Positions 46,117 through 55,580 are shown, counted from the first letter of the stretch. The stretch is 64,000 bases of DNA from Komagataeibacter sp. FNDCR2 (GCF_021295395.1 NZ_JAIWOU010000001.1:1367001-1431000), one strand, 5' to 3'. Program-made: numbers and translations. The notes: generated by a model not told the origin, from the letters alone.

Positions 46117-48399
46117 ATGAAAAGGCGTTCTCGTGCCCGGCATCTGCCGCGCCATATTTCCCTACCCCCCATGGTACAGTCCACGTATCAGCGCGCGTTG
46201 CTGGCATCGTTCCTGCTCAGTACCGTCTCGACCATTCCCGCCCTTGCCCAGTCCACCACCGCCGCAACGCACGGCGTACCCCACAGCCGGACGGCGCAAC
46301 CCGGCCAGCATCCGGCGGCCGTGCGCTCCACCGCGCTGGAAACCATCCATGTCCAGCGCGCGCGTACCGCCCGGTTCCAGAACAAGGTCGGCACCGTCGA
46401 TACGATGAGCGGGCAGGAACTCCAGGACCTGCACATCGTAAGCCCCAAGGAAATAGCGGCGTTCACACCCGGCGTGACCGCGGTCAACGCGACATCGGGC
46501 AGCACGCCGATCTTCTCCATCCGTGGCGTGGGGCTGGATGACTACAGCGGCACCAACATGGGGGGGATCGGCATCTATCTTGATGGTGTGTTCGCACCTT
46601 ATCCCGCACTCTATAACGGGCAGATGTTCGATGTGGACAACATCAATATCGAAAAGGGGCCGCAGGGGTTCGAATCAGGCCGCAGCACGACCGGCGGCAG
46701 CATGAATATCGAATCCGTAAAGCCCACGGACAAATTCGGCGGCTATCTGGACTGGGGCTACAGCAGCTACAACACGAATACCGGCAAGTTCGCCATCAAC
46801 GTACCGATTACCAAGCGCATCTTCAACCGGACCGCCTTCAGCTATGTCAACGGGGATGGCTGGCAGCATGACATCCATACGAACCAGCGCTATGGCGCGC
46901 AGGATCTGCTGTCAATGCGCAACCTGACGAAATTCGTTATCGACGATAAATCGTCCCTTCTGCTGAACCTTCATTACACCCGCGACCGTGGCACGCCCAC
47001 TTCCCCGCAGGATACGGACCCCACCGTGGGCGTCGGGCCGAACCCCAGCTACAATCAGGTCAGCGTTGGCAACAATCGGGTGGGACGTAATGAAAACGGT
47101 GGCGGTGTCTCGCTGACCTTCAACCGTAACTTTGATTTCGGCACCTTCACATCCACCAGTGGCATCGATTTCTATCGTCGCTCGCTTTACGACAATTACG
47201 ATGGTGAATCGGTCAATATTGGTGACTACCACTGGAATGACACCTACATCGCGCAGTCGCATGACATGCACCTGCAGACGAATATCGCCAGGATATTCCA
47301 TCTGACAGTCGGCGTTTACGAATCATATGACAAGATCGATGGTGATTACACCAGCTATCGCGGTTATCTGGAAGGCGTGCCCGAGGCCAATTTCAGCGAT
47401 CATTTTTCGCAGCAGAACCTGTCAACCGGTGTCTATGTAAATACCGTAACGAATATTACCAGGAAGCTCGACTTTATTGCCGCCGGGCGTTTTTCGTATG
47501 ATGAGCGCGGTTTCCACGGGGGCACGACCGATGACAACGGTATCCTGAGCGGGGTGCCGGGATCGCACCTGTCCTATCTTGACCAGAACCATGAATATGA
47601 ACGCTTCACCGGGCGGGTCGGCCTGCGCTACAAGATCGTTCCGGGTACGTTTGTATATGGCACCATCTCGAACGGGTACAAGGCGGGCACCTATTTCTCG
47701 GCTCCTGTCACCGCGCCCCAGGCGCTGGATTATGTGCGGCCCGAAAACCTGATCGCCTATGAAGTAGGTGTGAAATCAAGCCTGCTGCATGACAAACTGA
47801 TTATCAACGGCTCCCTGTTCGATTACGAATACCATAATCGCCAGACGCTGTTTGTCGCGGAAATGCCCGGCAATGTGACATCCCTCAGCCTCGGGCCCAT
47901 CCCGCGTGCGCGGACACGGGGCGGCGAACTGTCGGGCACCTGGCGCAACGTGATCCCCAACCTGGATCTGCGGGCCTCGTTTGCCTATCTTGACGCGCAG
48001 GCGATCAGCGCGGTGAGTTCAATCGGCGGCCTGCCGCTGCTGTCCAACGTCACCGCCCACTCCGCGCTGCCGTTCGCGCCACGCTTTTCATGGGACGCCG
48101 TGGTTCGCTACGGCATTGATATAGACCGTTACCGCATGACGCTGCAGGCCAGCTATACATGGAAAGACAACATGCTGGTTGACCTGGGCGACCCCAATGG
48201 CGAAAGCAGCAAGATCAGTTCGCTGGGGCTGCGCATGGAGTTCGGCCCCAAAACCGGAAAGTGGTCGGCATCCGTCTATGTGGACAACCTGATGAACAGG
48301 CATGGCGACATCTATTCCTTTACCGGAAGCGATAACAGCCGCGCCCAGTACCTCCAGACACCCCGCTGGGTTGGGTGCAACCTGCATTATAATTTCTAG
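46117..48399 (+). CDS. TonB-dependent outer membrane receptor
   Basis: A 760-residue TonB-dependent receptor: signal peptide (QRALLASFLLSTVSTIPALAQ, about 25-45), plug domain with MSGQELQDLHIVSPKEIAAF near 106 and the block FSIRGVGLDDYSG near 133, then a beta-barrel ending in a C-terminal Phe (LHYNF). No STN signalling domain precedes the plug. Ligands of such receptors are siderophores, cobalamin or other bulky nutrients; the sequence does not say which. AAGGG precedes the ATG. No TonB, ExbB or transporter genes are adjacent, and it ends at the twin-hairpin repeat D. Confidence 0.9.
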   Translation: MKRRSRARHLPRHISLPPMVQSTYQRALLASFLLSTVSTIPALAQSTTAATHGVPHSRTAQPGQHPAAVRSTALETIHVQRARTARFQNKVGTVDTMSGQELQDLHIVSPKEIAAFTPGVTAVNATSGSTPIFSIRGVGLDDYSGTNMGGIGIYLDGVFAPYPALYNGQMFDVDNINIEKGPQGFESGRSTTGGSMNIESVKPTDKFGGYLDWGYSSYNTNTGKFAINVPITKRIFNRTAFSYVNGDGWQHDIHTNQRYGAQDLLSMRNLTKFVIDDKSSLLLNLHYTRDRGTPTSPQDTDPTVGVGPNPSYNQVSVGNNRVGRNENGGGVSLTFNRNFDFGTFTSTSGIDFYRRSLYDNYDGESVNIGDYHWNDTYIAQSHDMHLQTNIARIFHLTVGVYESYDKIDGDYTSYRGYLEGVPEANFSDHFSQQNLSTGVYVNTVTNITRKLDFIAAGRFSYDERGFHGGTTDDNGILSGVPGSHLSYLDQNHEYERFTGRVGLRYKIVPGTFVYGTISNGYKAGTYFSAPVTAPQALDYVRPENLIAYEVGVKSSLLHDKLIINGSLFDYEYHNRQTLFVAEMPGNVTSLSLGPIPRARTRGGELSGTWRNVIPNLDLRASFAYLDAQAISAVSSIGGLPLLSNVTAHSALPFAPRFSWDAVVRYGIDIDRYRMTLQASYTWKDNMLVDLGDPNGESSKISSLGLRMEFGPKTGKWSASVYVDNLMNRHGDIYSFTGSDNSRAQYLQTPRWVGCNLHYNF

Positions 48400-48461
48400 G
48401 GGCGGTTACCACCTTCACTGGGCGGGACAGTATCCCGCGCCCTTTTGCTTACGAACTATTC

Positions 48462-48543
48462 AAAAGTTTCCGGGCGCCGCCTTTTTTCCAAAAGGCGGCG
48501 TTTCCCGAAGTTTTTTTGGAAAAAATCTTCACCAAAAACTTCC
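48462..48543 (+). repeat. Twin-hairpin intergenic repeat, copy D
   Basis: The same layout as copy A, in the same orientation but more diverged (outer arms AAAAGTTTCCGGG and CCAAAAACTT). It lies between the convergent TonB receptor and oxidase genes and probably works as a terminator for both. Confidence 0.8.
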
Positions 48544-48574
48544 TTATGATTTATCGGGGGTCATAAGCGGTCCC

Positions 48575-48724
48575 TTATCTGGGAACCAGCAGGTGAAGCA
48601 GCGACGCCGCCACGAAAAATGCCGTGGTGCTCAGCGCCCAGATGGCGACAAACCATCCGATCCGCACGCCCAGATGCCGTGGCGCGCCATCTCCCCTTGC
48701 ATGCATAATATCAATGATAGCCAT
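48575..48724 (-). CDS. Small DUF2474-type membrane protein of the bd oxidase operon
   Basis: A 49-residue frame whose start overlaps the end of the cydB-like gene by 14 bases. After a short soluble start (MAIIDIMHARGDGAPRHLG) it has one membrane segment (WFVAIWALSTTAFFVAASLL) and ends LLVPR. The position after subunit II and the single helix match the DUF2474 family, the counterpart of CydX in cyanide-insensitive type oxidases. No distinct ribosome site is needed given the overlap. Confidence 0.7.
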   Translation of the reverse strand: MAIIDIMHARGDGAPRHLGVRIGWFVAIWALSTTAFFVAASLLHLLVPR

Positions 48725-49730
48725 CTGCTTCCGTCACCTTTCCCCGGAACACACGGTAGGAATAAATGGTATAGGTCAGGATAATCGGCAGCAGGATGAC
48801 GGTACCGACTAGCTGAAAGAGCTGGCTCGACGGCGGGGATGAGACATCCCACAGTGTCAGCCCCGGCGGCACGGCATATGGCCAGACCGTGATCCCCAGC
48901 CCGGAAAGGCACAGGAAGAACCAGCCAAGGGCGCACAGGAACGGCACCCGGCTATGTCCGCGCCGCAACCCCCTGACAAGCAGGCCACCAAGCACGACAA
49001 CCAGAACCGGCACCGGGGCGACAAGGATGATGTTCGGCCAGTCGGTCCAGCGGCGCAGATAGGGCGCATGCAGCAGCGGGGTCCACAGGCTGACCGCGAC
49101 AATGCCGCAGAAGAGGCCGACCGCCAGCCATCCGGCCCAACGGCGGCAGGAAGCTTCCAGCACATCGGTCGTACGCCACACCAGCCACGTCGCGCCAAGC
49201 AGGGCGTACCCGCACATGACGGATAACCCGCACAGGACACTGAACGGCGTCAGCCAGTCGAGCGGGCTACCCGCGAAAGCGCCTTGGGTAACCGTAACGC
49301 CCTGAATGACCCCGCCAAGGATCGCACCCTGACAGAATGCCGCAACGGCCGATCCGGCCATGAAACCGACATCCCACAGCCCTTCATGCGCCCTGCCCCG
49401 GGTCATGACACGGAATTCGAATGCGACACCACGAAAGATCAGCGCCAGCAGCATAAGCACGATCGGCAGGTAGAAAGCGGGCAGAAGCGTTGCGTAAGCC
49501 CCGGGAAAAACCCCGTAAAGCACCGCGCCACCCAGCACCATCCACGTCTCGTTCCCATCCCACACCGGCGCGATCGTGTTGATCATCACGTCGCGGCGGC
49601 CCTCATGGCGTTCCAGCATGAACAGCATGCCGATGCCAAGGTCAAACCCGTCGAGAATGACATAGATGCTGATCGCGGCCACCAGAATCACGGCCCATAC
49701 AATGGGGAGCCAGTATGCAAAGTCCATCAT
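48711..49730 (-). CDS. cydB: Cytochrome bd-type (CIO) quinol oxidase subunit II
   Basis: A 339-residue CydB/CioB subunit with eight to nine membrane segments. It begins with FAYWLPIVWAVILVAAISIY and has the family blocks LDGFDLGIGMLF near 28 and WDGNETWMVLGGAVLYGVFP near 56. It starts three bases after subunit I. Together with subunit I it oxidises ubiquinol and reduces oxygen to water without pumping protons. Confidence 0.93.
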   Translation of the reverse strand: MMDFAYWLPIVWAVILVAAISIYVILDGFDLGIGMLFMLERHEGRRDVMINTIAPVWDGNETWMVLGGAVLYGVFPGAYATLLPAFYLPIVLMLLALIFRGVAFEFRVMTRGRAHEGLWDVGFMAGSAVAAFCQGAILGGVIQGVTVTQGAFAGSPLDWLTPFSVLCGLSVMCGYALLGATWLVWRTTDVLEASCRRWAGWLAVGLFCGIVAVSLWTPLLHAPYLRRWTDWPNIILVAPVPVLVVVLGGLLVRGLRRGHSRVPFLCALGWFFLCLSGLGITVWPYAVPPGLTLWDVSSPPSSQLFQLVGTVILLPIILTYTIYSYRVFRGKVTEADGYH

Positions 49731-49733
49731 GGG

Positions 49734-51167
49734 TCAGGCTCCTTTGCCGGAAGAGGGGTCGATAACCGCCGGGTGCGTATGCGTCGCCAGAATGTCGGAG
49801 GCATGCGCGGGGCTGGTGACCGGCTCGCCTTCCTGCGGGGCATGCCCCAGAAGACGGACCAGAATGCCCAGGCCCGATCCGAACACGATCACATACACGA
49901 CCACGAAGGCCGTTATCGTCACCGCCATGCTGGACAGGACGATGGGCGATACGCTGTCGGACGTTCTCAGCAGGCCATAGACGGTCCATGGCTGACGCCC
50001 CACTTCGGTGGTGACCCAGCCGCACAGCAGCGCCAGAAACCCGGCGGGCGCCATGCACACGACCACACGGTGGAAGGCGGGCGTGCGAAACAGAGCGCGC
50101 CTGCGCCGCAGCCACAGCGACCAGAACCCGACCAGCGCCATAAGGACACCAAGGCCGACCATGATGCGGAACGAAAAGAAAATGATCTGTGACGGCGGCC
50201 GCTGATCGCGCGGAAAGTCCTTCATGCCCGGCACCTTGCCGTCAAGGCTGTGCGTCAGGATCAGCGAACCCGCAAGCGGGATCCCTACAGCGTAATCCGT
50301 CCGTTCCGTTTTCATGTTCGGGATGCCGAACAGCAGTTCGGTGGCCCGCCCCCTGCTTTCCCAGTCCCCCTCCATCGCGGCGATCTTGACCGGCTGGTAT
50401 TTCAGCGTGTTCAGGCCATGGGCGTCACCGGCCAGAATCTGCACGGGCGCGACAATGGCCGCCATCCACATGGCCATGGAAAACATGACCCGGACCGGCT
50501 CGCTTGCGATCCTTCCCTCCCGGCGCGCCCTGAGCATATGCCACGCCCCCGTGGCCCCCACGACAAACGCGACGGACAGGAAGGCCGCCAGCCCCATATG
50601 GACCAGCCGGAACGGAAAGGACGGGTTGAAAATGATGGCCAGCCAGTCAGCGGGCAGGAAACGCCCCGTGGCCGGGTCTATGGTATAGCCGCGCGGGGTC
50701 TGCATCCATGAATTCGACGCCAGAATCCATGTCATGGAAATCAGCGTGCCAACCGAGACGCAGCAGGTCGCGGCAAAATGCAGCCCACGCCCGACCTTGT
50801 TCATGCCAAACAGCATGACGCCAAGAAAGCCCGCCTCCAGAAAGAAGGCGGTCATTACCTCATAGGACAGGAGTACGCCGGTGATCGGCCCGGCCTTTCG
50901 GGAAAAGACCGCCCAGTTCGTGCCGAATTCATAGGACATGACCAGACCGGACACGACGCCCATGCCAAAGACAACCGAAAACGCCTTGATCCAGTAACGG
51001 TACAGGTCAAGAAAAACCTGGCGGTCGGTCTTCAGCCACAGCCCCTCCAGAACGGCGAGATAGGCCGCCAGCCCGATCGAGAAAGCCGGAAAGACAATAT
51101 GGACGCCTACGGTAAAGGCGAACTGAAAGCGCGCAAGAACCAGCGCAAGATCATGAGCAGTGTACAT
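49734..51167 (-). CDS. cydA: Cytochrome bd-type (CIO) quinol oxidase subunit I
   Basis: A 477-residue CydA/CioA subunit with the heme and quinol sites. Visible blocks are ARFQFAFTVGVHIVFPAFSIG's core near 12 (heme His), GRGLHFAATCCVSVGT near 124 and the GWVTTEVGRQPWTVYG block near 386, typical for bd oxidases. The length and short quinol loop fit the cyanide-insensitive (CIO) type common in acetic acid bacteria. The ATG begins the operon. It can consume oxygen fast and so supports respiratory protection of nitrogenase (inference). Confidence 0.93.
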   Translation of the reverse strand: MYTAHDLALVLARFQFAFTVGVHIVFPAFSIGLAAYLAVLEGLWLKTDRQVFLDLYRYWIKAFSVVFGMGVVSGLVMSYEFGTNWAVFSRKAGPITGVLLSYEVMTAFFLEAGFLGVMLFGMNKVGRGLHFAATCCVSVGTLISMTWILASNSWMQTPRGYTIDPATGRFLPADWLAIIFNPSFPFRLVHMGLAAFLSVAFVVGATGAWHMLRARREGRIASEPVRVMFSMAMWMAAIVAPVQILAGDAHGLNTLKYQPVKIAAMEGDWESRGRATELLFGIPNMKTERTDYAVGIPLAGSLILTHSLDGKVPGMKDFPRDQRPPSQIIFFSFRIMVGLGVLMALVGFWSLWLRRRRALFRTPAFHRVVVCMAPAGFLALLCGWVTTEVGRQPWTVYGLLRTSDSVSPIVLSSMAVTITAFVVVYVIVFGSGLGILVRLLGHAPQEGEPVTSPAHASDILATHTHPAVIDPSSGKGA

Positions 51168-51500
51168 CTATACTTTCCCAAAGGCGGGACACTGGCGTTT
51201 CTGCCGCACGACAGTCATCGGAAATCGATACCGTGGCGCGCTTCCGGCCACGCATGCGCCCGCAACCATATCCTGCCTGCCAGACATGCCCCGACGGTCC
51301 ACGGTCCTTGCTAGGCTCGCCTGCCGCCATGCGTCCAAGACCTTCTGCTTATAATATTATGCATGCCGGTTATCACCGTGATGGATTTGTGATGGGTCCG
51401 GTTATTTTCCTGTATCCGTTACCTTGCCACGAATAATCATGCGCCTATGCTGGACGTCTCTCTATCTTGAGCGAACGCCACCTGCAGGAGTTTCAGTCCG
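51168..51500. other. Divergent intergenic region between oxidase and peroxidase genes
   Basis: No gene is supported in these 333 bases. On the plus strand a possible sigma-70 promoter, TTGCCA (51424) and TATGCT (51446) with 16 bases between, lies about 50 bases before the peroxidase start. On the minus strand nothing clear is seen for the oxidase. Confidence 0.35.
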
Positions 51501-52529
51501 TTGGCCACATCTCAACCCATTGATACGAAACTGACCCAGGCTGCGGTTTTTCTTGTTGCGACCCTCCATACGGACATATCGGCCAGCACGCAGGTCCGGG
51601 GGCTGCTGGGGGATCTCTCCTCTCTGGTACGTGGTGTCGGGTTCCGTATCCCCGATGGAAGGTTAAGTTGCATTACCGGCATCGGTTCGAATGCCTGGGA
51701 TCAACTCTTTGGCACTCCACGCCCCAGCGAACTCCACCCGTTCGAGGAGATCCGGGGCGTGCACCATGCCCCCTCGACCCCAGGCGACCTGCTCTTCCAT
51801 ATCCGCGCGACGCGGATGGACCTGTGTTTCGAACTGGCCACGGCCATCGTCTCCCGACTGGAAGGGGCGGCGGACATCGTGGATGAAGTCCACGGATTCA
51901 AATATTTCGACGCGCGCGACCTGCTCGGCTTCGTGGACGGAACCGAGAACCCGTCGGGACAGGTCGCCCTTGAATCCACCATCATCGGGGATGAAGACCC
52001 CGCCTTTGCCGGGGGCAGTTATGTCATCGTGCAGAAATACCTGCACGACCTGAAGAAGTGGGACGCCATCCCGACCGAAGTGCAGGAGCACATCATCGGC
52101 CGCAGGAAGGTATCGGACATCGAGCTGGCGGACGCGGCCAAGCCCAGCTACGCCCATAACGTCCTCACCAACATCGAGGAAAACGGCCAGCAACTCCAGA
52201 TCGTGCGCGACAACATGCCTTTTGGCGAAGTCGGCAAGGGTGAGTTCGGCACCTACTTCATCGGGTACGCGCGTTCCCCCGCGCGCACGGAACAGATGCT
52301 GCGCAACATGTTCATCGGCAAGCCGCCCGGCAATTACGACAGGCTGCTTGATGTCAGCATCGCTGTTACGGGCGCGCTGTTCTTCATTCCCTCCGCCGAA
52401 TTCCTGGATAACGCACCGAACCTGCAAACGGACGGACAGCCCGCCGCCCCTGAACCCTCCCCCCTGCAGCAGGTCCCGCAGCCGCATGATGGCTCGCTTG
52501 GGATCGGATCATTGAAAAAGGACGCCTGA
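51501..52529 (+). CDS. DyP-type peroxidase, encapsulin cargo
   Basis: A 342-residue dye-decolourising heme peroxidase. The family block GFVDGTENPSGQ is near residue 154, with the distal Asp; the proximal His is in SYAHNVLTNIEE near 217; the distal Arg is in IVRDNMPFGEVG near 236. The C-terminal tail ends in SLGIGSLKKDA, which closely fits the encapsulin cargo-loading peptide consensus. It starts with TTG, with AGGAG about ten bases upstream; no better ATG exists. The encapsulin gene follows after one base, so the peroxidase is very probably packed in the shell. Confidence 0.95.
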   Translation: MATSQPIDTKLTQAAVFLVATLHTDISASTQVRGLLGDLSSLVRGVGFRIPDGRLSCITGIGSNAWDQLFGTPRPSELHPFEEIRGVHHAPSTPGDLLFHIRATRMDLCFELATAIVSRLEGAADIVDEVHGFKYFDARDLLGFVDGTENPSGQVALESTIIGDEDPAFAGGSYVIVQKYLHDLKKWDAIPTEVQEHIIGRRKVSDIELADAAKPSYAHNVLTNIEENGQQLQIVRDNMPFGEVGKGEFGTYFIGYARSPARTEQMLRNMFIGKPPGNYDRLLDVSIAVTGALFFIPSAEFLDNAPNLQTDGQPAAPEPSPLQQVPQPHDGSLGIGSLKKDA

Positions 52530-52530
52530 C

Positions 52531-53325
52531 ATGAACAATCTCCACAGACATCTGGCCCCCATTTCCAGCGCCGCCTGGACGCAGATCGAGGAAGAAGCCG
52601 CGCGTACCATCCGCCGCCATCTTGCCGGGCGCCGGGTTGTCGATACATCGGAACCCAGGGGAACGGACCTTGCCGGTATCGGCACCGGGCGGGGCACGCA
52701 GATCGACGCGCCCGGCGAGGGTATTCATGCCCTGCGCCGTGAAGTCCTGCCGCTGGTGGAACTGCGGGTTCCCTTTACCCTATCACGCCAGGAAATCGAT
52801 TCCGTGGAACGTGGCGCGCTCGATGCGGACTGGCAGCCGGTCAAGGACGCGGCCCAGAGAATCGCCTTTTCCGAGGATCGCGCCATCTTTAACGGCTATA
52901 CGGCCGCTGGCATTTCCGGCATCCGCCAAGGCACGTCGAACCCCCACCTGAAACTGCCCGCACAGGCCAGGGATTATCCGCATGTCATAGCCGAGGCCCT
53001 GAGCGCGTTGCGTCTGGCCGGGGTGAATGGCCCTTATTCGGTCGTGCTGGGGGCGCAGGCCTATCTGGCCGTCAATAGTGGTGACGAGGATGGATACCCC
53101 GTGCGCAGGCACATCGAAAGCATCATCGACGGCAAGCTCATCTGGGCCCCGGCTATCGAGGGGGCCTTTGTCATATCAATGCGCGGCGGGGATCTCGCCC
53201 TTGATATCGGGCAGGATTTTTCCATTGGTTATCTGGGGCATTCAGCGGAAACGGTCGAACTCTATCTTCAGGAAAGCTTCGTGTTCCGTGTCCTGACCAG
53301 TGAGGCGACCATCGCCATAGATTAA
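52531..53325 (+). CDS. Family 1 encapsulin shell protein
   Basis: A 264-residue encapsulin with the HK97-type phage fold that builds a hollow protein shell, usually of 60 subunits. Recognisable blocks are NLHRHLAPISSAAWTQIEEE at the start and RREVLPLVELRVPFTLSRQE near residue 70. EDRAIFNGYTAAGISGI lies near 113, and DFSIGYLGHSAETVELYLQES near 229 carries the cargo-pocket region. It begins one base after the peroxidase stop, with an AAGGA site in the end of that gene. Such shells with DyP cargo protect cells against oxidative stress. It is not a prophage remnant: no other phage genes are near. Confidence 0.95.
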   Translation: MNNLHRHLAPISSAAWTQIEEEAARTIRRHLAGRRVVDTSEPRGTDLAGIGTGRGTQIDAPGEGIHALRREVLPLVELRVPFTLSRQEIDSVERGALDADWQPVKDAAQRIAFSEDRAIFNGYTAAGISGIRQGTSNPHLKLPAQARDYPHVIAEALSALRLAGVNGPYSVVLGAQAYLAVNSGDEDGYPVRRHIESIIDGKLIWAPAIEGAFVISMRGGDLALDIGQDFSIGYLGHSAETVELYLQESFVFRVLTSEATIAID

Positions 53326-53423
53326 GGCACGCAGCGCCCGCCCGATCAGGTGGGCGCAACTGAACGATACGAACCCACCGCACGTTTCCCGCACGCCTGC
53401 CTGCTTTGGGCGCAAGGGAAACA

Positions 53424-54161
53424 ATGCCATTGGACCGTACCGCATCCTTCAGGAACCGGCGGGAAGCAGGGCGTGCGCTGGCGACGGAGCTTGCCCCGCT
53501 GGCCGCGTCCCGCCCCGTGGTCCTGGCACTGCCGCGTGGCGGCGTGCCGATCGCATTCGAGGTGGCGAAAGCACTCCATGCCGACATGGATCTGCTGTTC
53601 GTACGCAAGATCGGCCTGCCCGGGCATGAGGAATATGGTTTCGGCGCCGTCGTGGACGGTATCGACCCACAGGTCGTTCTTGATGAATCCACAGTACAGA
53701 AATTTGGAATTGATGCGCAAACCATCCGGGGCATTGTAAAGCGGCAGCTTTCCGAAATCGAACGCCAGCGCCGCCTGTACGTGGAAAACCGGCAGCTCGC
53801 GCCGGTAACCGATCGGGTCGTGATTGTCGTTGATGACGGCATCGCCACGGGCGGCACGATGCAGGCGGCCCTTCGCGCCGTGCGCAAAAACCGGCCGGCC
53901 CGGCTTGTGCTGGCCGTGCCTGTCGCGCCATCCGACATCCTTGCGATGCTTGCCAGCGAATGCGATCAGATCGTATGCCTGCTGCAACCGCATCCCTTTT
54001 ATGCCGTTGGCGCCTATTATCGGAATTTTTCGCAGGTGGAAGATACCGATGTCATCCGCCTTGTCGCGCAAATACATGCAGCGAGAGAACCGGGACAGCA
54101 CCTTCCCGACCCAAAGCTTCCTGGCGCCGAAAACCATAATGAACAGGAGGAACAACCATGA
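53424..54161 (+). CDS. Phosphoribosyltransferase-domain protein
   Basis: A 245-residue PRTase-fold protein. The PRPP-binding signature VVIVVDDGIATGGTM is near residue 132, and the N-terminal block VVLALPRGGVPIAFEVAKAL near 33 fits the short stress-linked PRTase family (PF00156). The ATG has AAGGGAAA upstream; an in-frame TTG at 53406 is possible. It overlaps the Hsp20 gene by four bases. Its substrate is unknown; similar genes often neighbour stress proteins. Confidence 0.85.
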   Translation: MPLDRTASFRNRREAGRALATELAPLAASRPVVLALPRGGVPIAFEVAKALHADMDLLFVRKIGLPGHEEYGFGAVVDGIDPQVVLDESTVQKFGIDAQTIRGIVKRQLSEIERQRRLYVENRQLAPVTDRVVIVVDDGIATGGTMQAALRAVRKNRPARLVLAVPVAPSDILAMLASECDQIVCLLQPHPFYAVGAYYRNFSQVEDTDVIRLVAQIHAAREPGQHLPDPKLPGAENHNEQEEQP

Positions 54162-54703
54162 CGGACGTCAACAGGATTCCGCCAAAAACGGAAACCGAAA
54201 CAGCCACCACTGCCGCCCCTTCTCCTTCCCGGCCGGTATTCGATACCCTGAGGCGGGAACTGGATCGTGTATTCGAGGATTTCCCCTCCACACTATGGCG
54301 ACGGCCCATATCCGGCTTTGAACGCCTGTGGTCGCCACGGGAGGCCGCGTTCAATATCGTTCCCGCCATCGACGTGGTGGAAAAGGACACCGCCTACACC
54401 CTTGTCGCGGAACTGCCGGGAATGGATGAAAAGAACATCGAGCTCAAGGTCTCGGGAAATGTTCTGAGCATTCGCGGTGAAAAATGTGAAGAAAGCACGG
54501 AGGAGCAGAAGAATTACCATTATTCGGAACGCCGCTTCGGTTCATTCATGCGCTCGTTCCCGATCCCCGAAGGGGTCGATACGGCCAAAATAGACGCTTC
54601 ATTCAGTAACGGGCTACTGACGGTCAGCCTGCCCAAAACCCCCGAAGCCCAAAAAGACGAAAAAATCATTCCCGTCAGGCCCGCACAGGCAAAAGAGGAA
54701 TGA
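54158..54703 (+). CDS. Small heat shock protein, Hsp20/alpha-crystallin family
   Basis: A 181-residue small heat shock protein. The alpha-crystallin domain spans about residues 65-165, with YTLVAELPGMDEKNIELKVS near 78 and FSNGLLTVSLPKT near 149. It prevents aggregation of unfolded proteins without ATP. GAGGAAC precedes the ATG, which overlaps the PRTase stop. It is part of a run of stress genes after the encapsulin pair. Confidence 0.95.
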   Translation: MTDVNRIPPKTETETATTAAPSPSRPVFDTLRRELDRVFEDFPSTLWRRPISGFERLWSPREAAFNIVPAIDVVEKDTAYTLVAELPGMDEKNIELKVSGNVLSIRGEKCEESTEEQKNYHYSERRFGSFMRSFPIPEGVDTAKIDASFSNGLLTVSLPKTPEAQKDEKIIPVRPAQAKEE

Positions 54704-54854
54704 TGCCGGGGGTGGGATCCCGCTCTGACCCCGGATAATTTTTACAATACCCGGCACACTGTATTTACCATGATGCGGCCCGACTGAACCATTACTGTTG
54801 GCGACGGTCTTCACTTGCGGCTTTTTCAAAAAAAGAAAACAAGGGTGTGTTCTC

Positions 54855-55568
54855 ATGCAAATCAAGAACATCATGACGGCGCCAGCCATCAGCATAGAAC
54901 CGACCGAAACCATCACGACGGCTCTGCGCCTTATGCTGTCGCATAAGATCAGTGGCCTGCCTGTAGTCACGCCGAACGGACAACTTGTGGGGGTTCTTAC
55001 GGAAGGGGATCTCATGCGGCGCAGCGAACTGCAGACCGAAAAGAAACCATCATGGATACAGAGCCTGCTCCGATCTTCCGGAAAGCACGCCAGTGAATAT
55101 GTCCACACCCACGGGCGCAGGGTCAGTGAAATCATGTCGAACGAACCTGTTACGATCTCCCCCGAAGCATCGTTGCACGAAGCCGTTGACATGATGACCC
55201 GCCACCATGTGAGACGCCTGCCCGTTGTCAGGAACGAACGACTGGTGGGCGTGGTGTCACGGGCGGACATGCTGCGCGCCCTGCTGCCTGTCATCAGCGA
55301 TGAACCCAGGACCGTAGCCGATGAAACCATCAAGGAGTCGATCCTGCGTGAATACCGGACCCAGGACAGATGGGCGGGCGGCAACTTTATCAGCGTGGAC
55401 GTAAAGAACGGGATTGTGGAACTGAATGGCGTGGTTACCGATGAACGCCTTCGCGTTGCGGCGCGCGTCGTGGCGGAAAACGTGCCGGGCGTTGTCTCGG
55501 TCATCGACAACATGACCTTTGTGGAGCCGTTCAGCAGCACGGAAATCCCCCCGCCCCTCTTTCCATGA
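54855..55568 (+). CDS. CBS-pair and BON domain protein
   Basis: A 237-residue cytoplasmic protein with two CBS motifs (MTAPAISIEPTETITTAL near residue 7, and MSNEPVTISPEASLHEAV near 93) followed by a BON domain (about 160-230; GIVELNGVVTDERLRVAARV near 188). CBS pairs bind adenosyl ligands and sense energy state; BON domains bind lipid or membranes in other proteins. The ATG with AAGGGTG upstream is chosen over a TTG 57 bases earlier. Function is not known. Confidence 0.88.
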   Translation: MQIKNIMTAPAISIEPTETITTALRLMLSHKISGLPVVTPNGQLVGVLTEGDLMRRSELQTEKKPSWIQSLLRSSGKHASEYVHTHGRRVSEIMSNEPVTISPEASLHEAVDMMTRHHVRRLPVVRNERLVGVVSRADMLRALLPVISDEPRTVADETIKESILREYRTQDRWAGGNFISVDVKNGIVELNGVVTDERLRVAARVVAENVPGVVSVIDNMTFVEPFSSTEIPPPLFP

Positions 55569-55580
55569 GGACCAAGGAAA

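Noticed and set aside
52531-53325. Phage capsid or prophage remnant
   Set aside because: The HK97-like protein is encapsulin; it follows a tagged DyP cargo and no phage genes are near.
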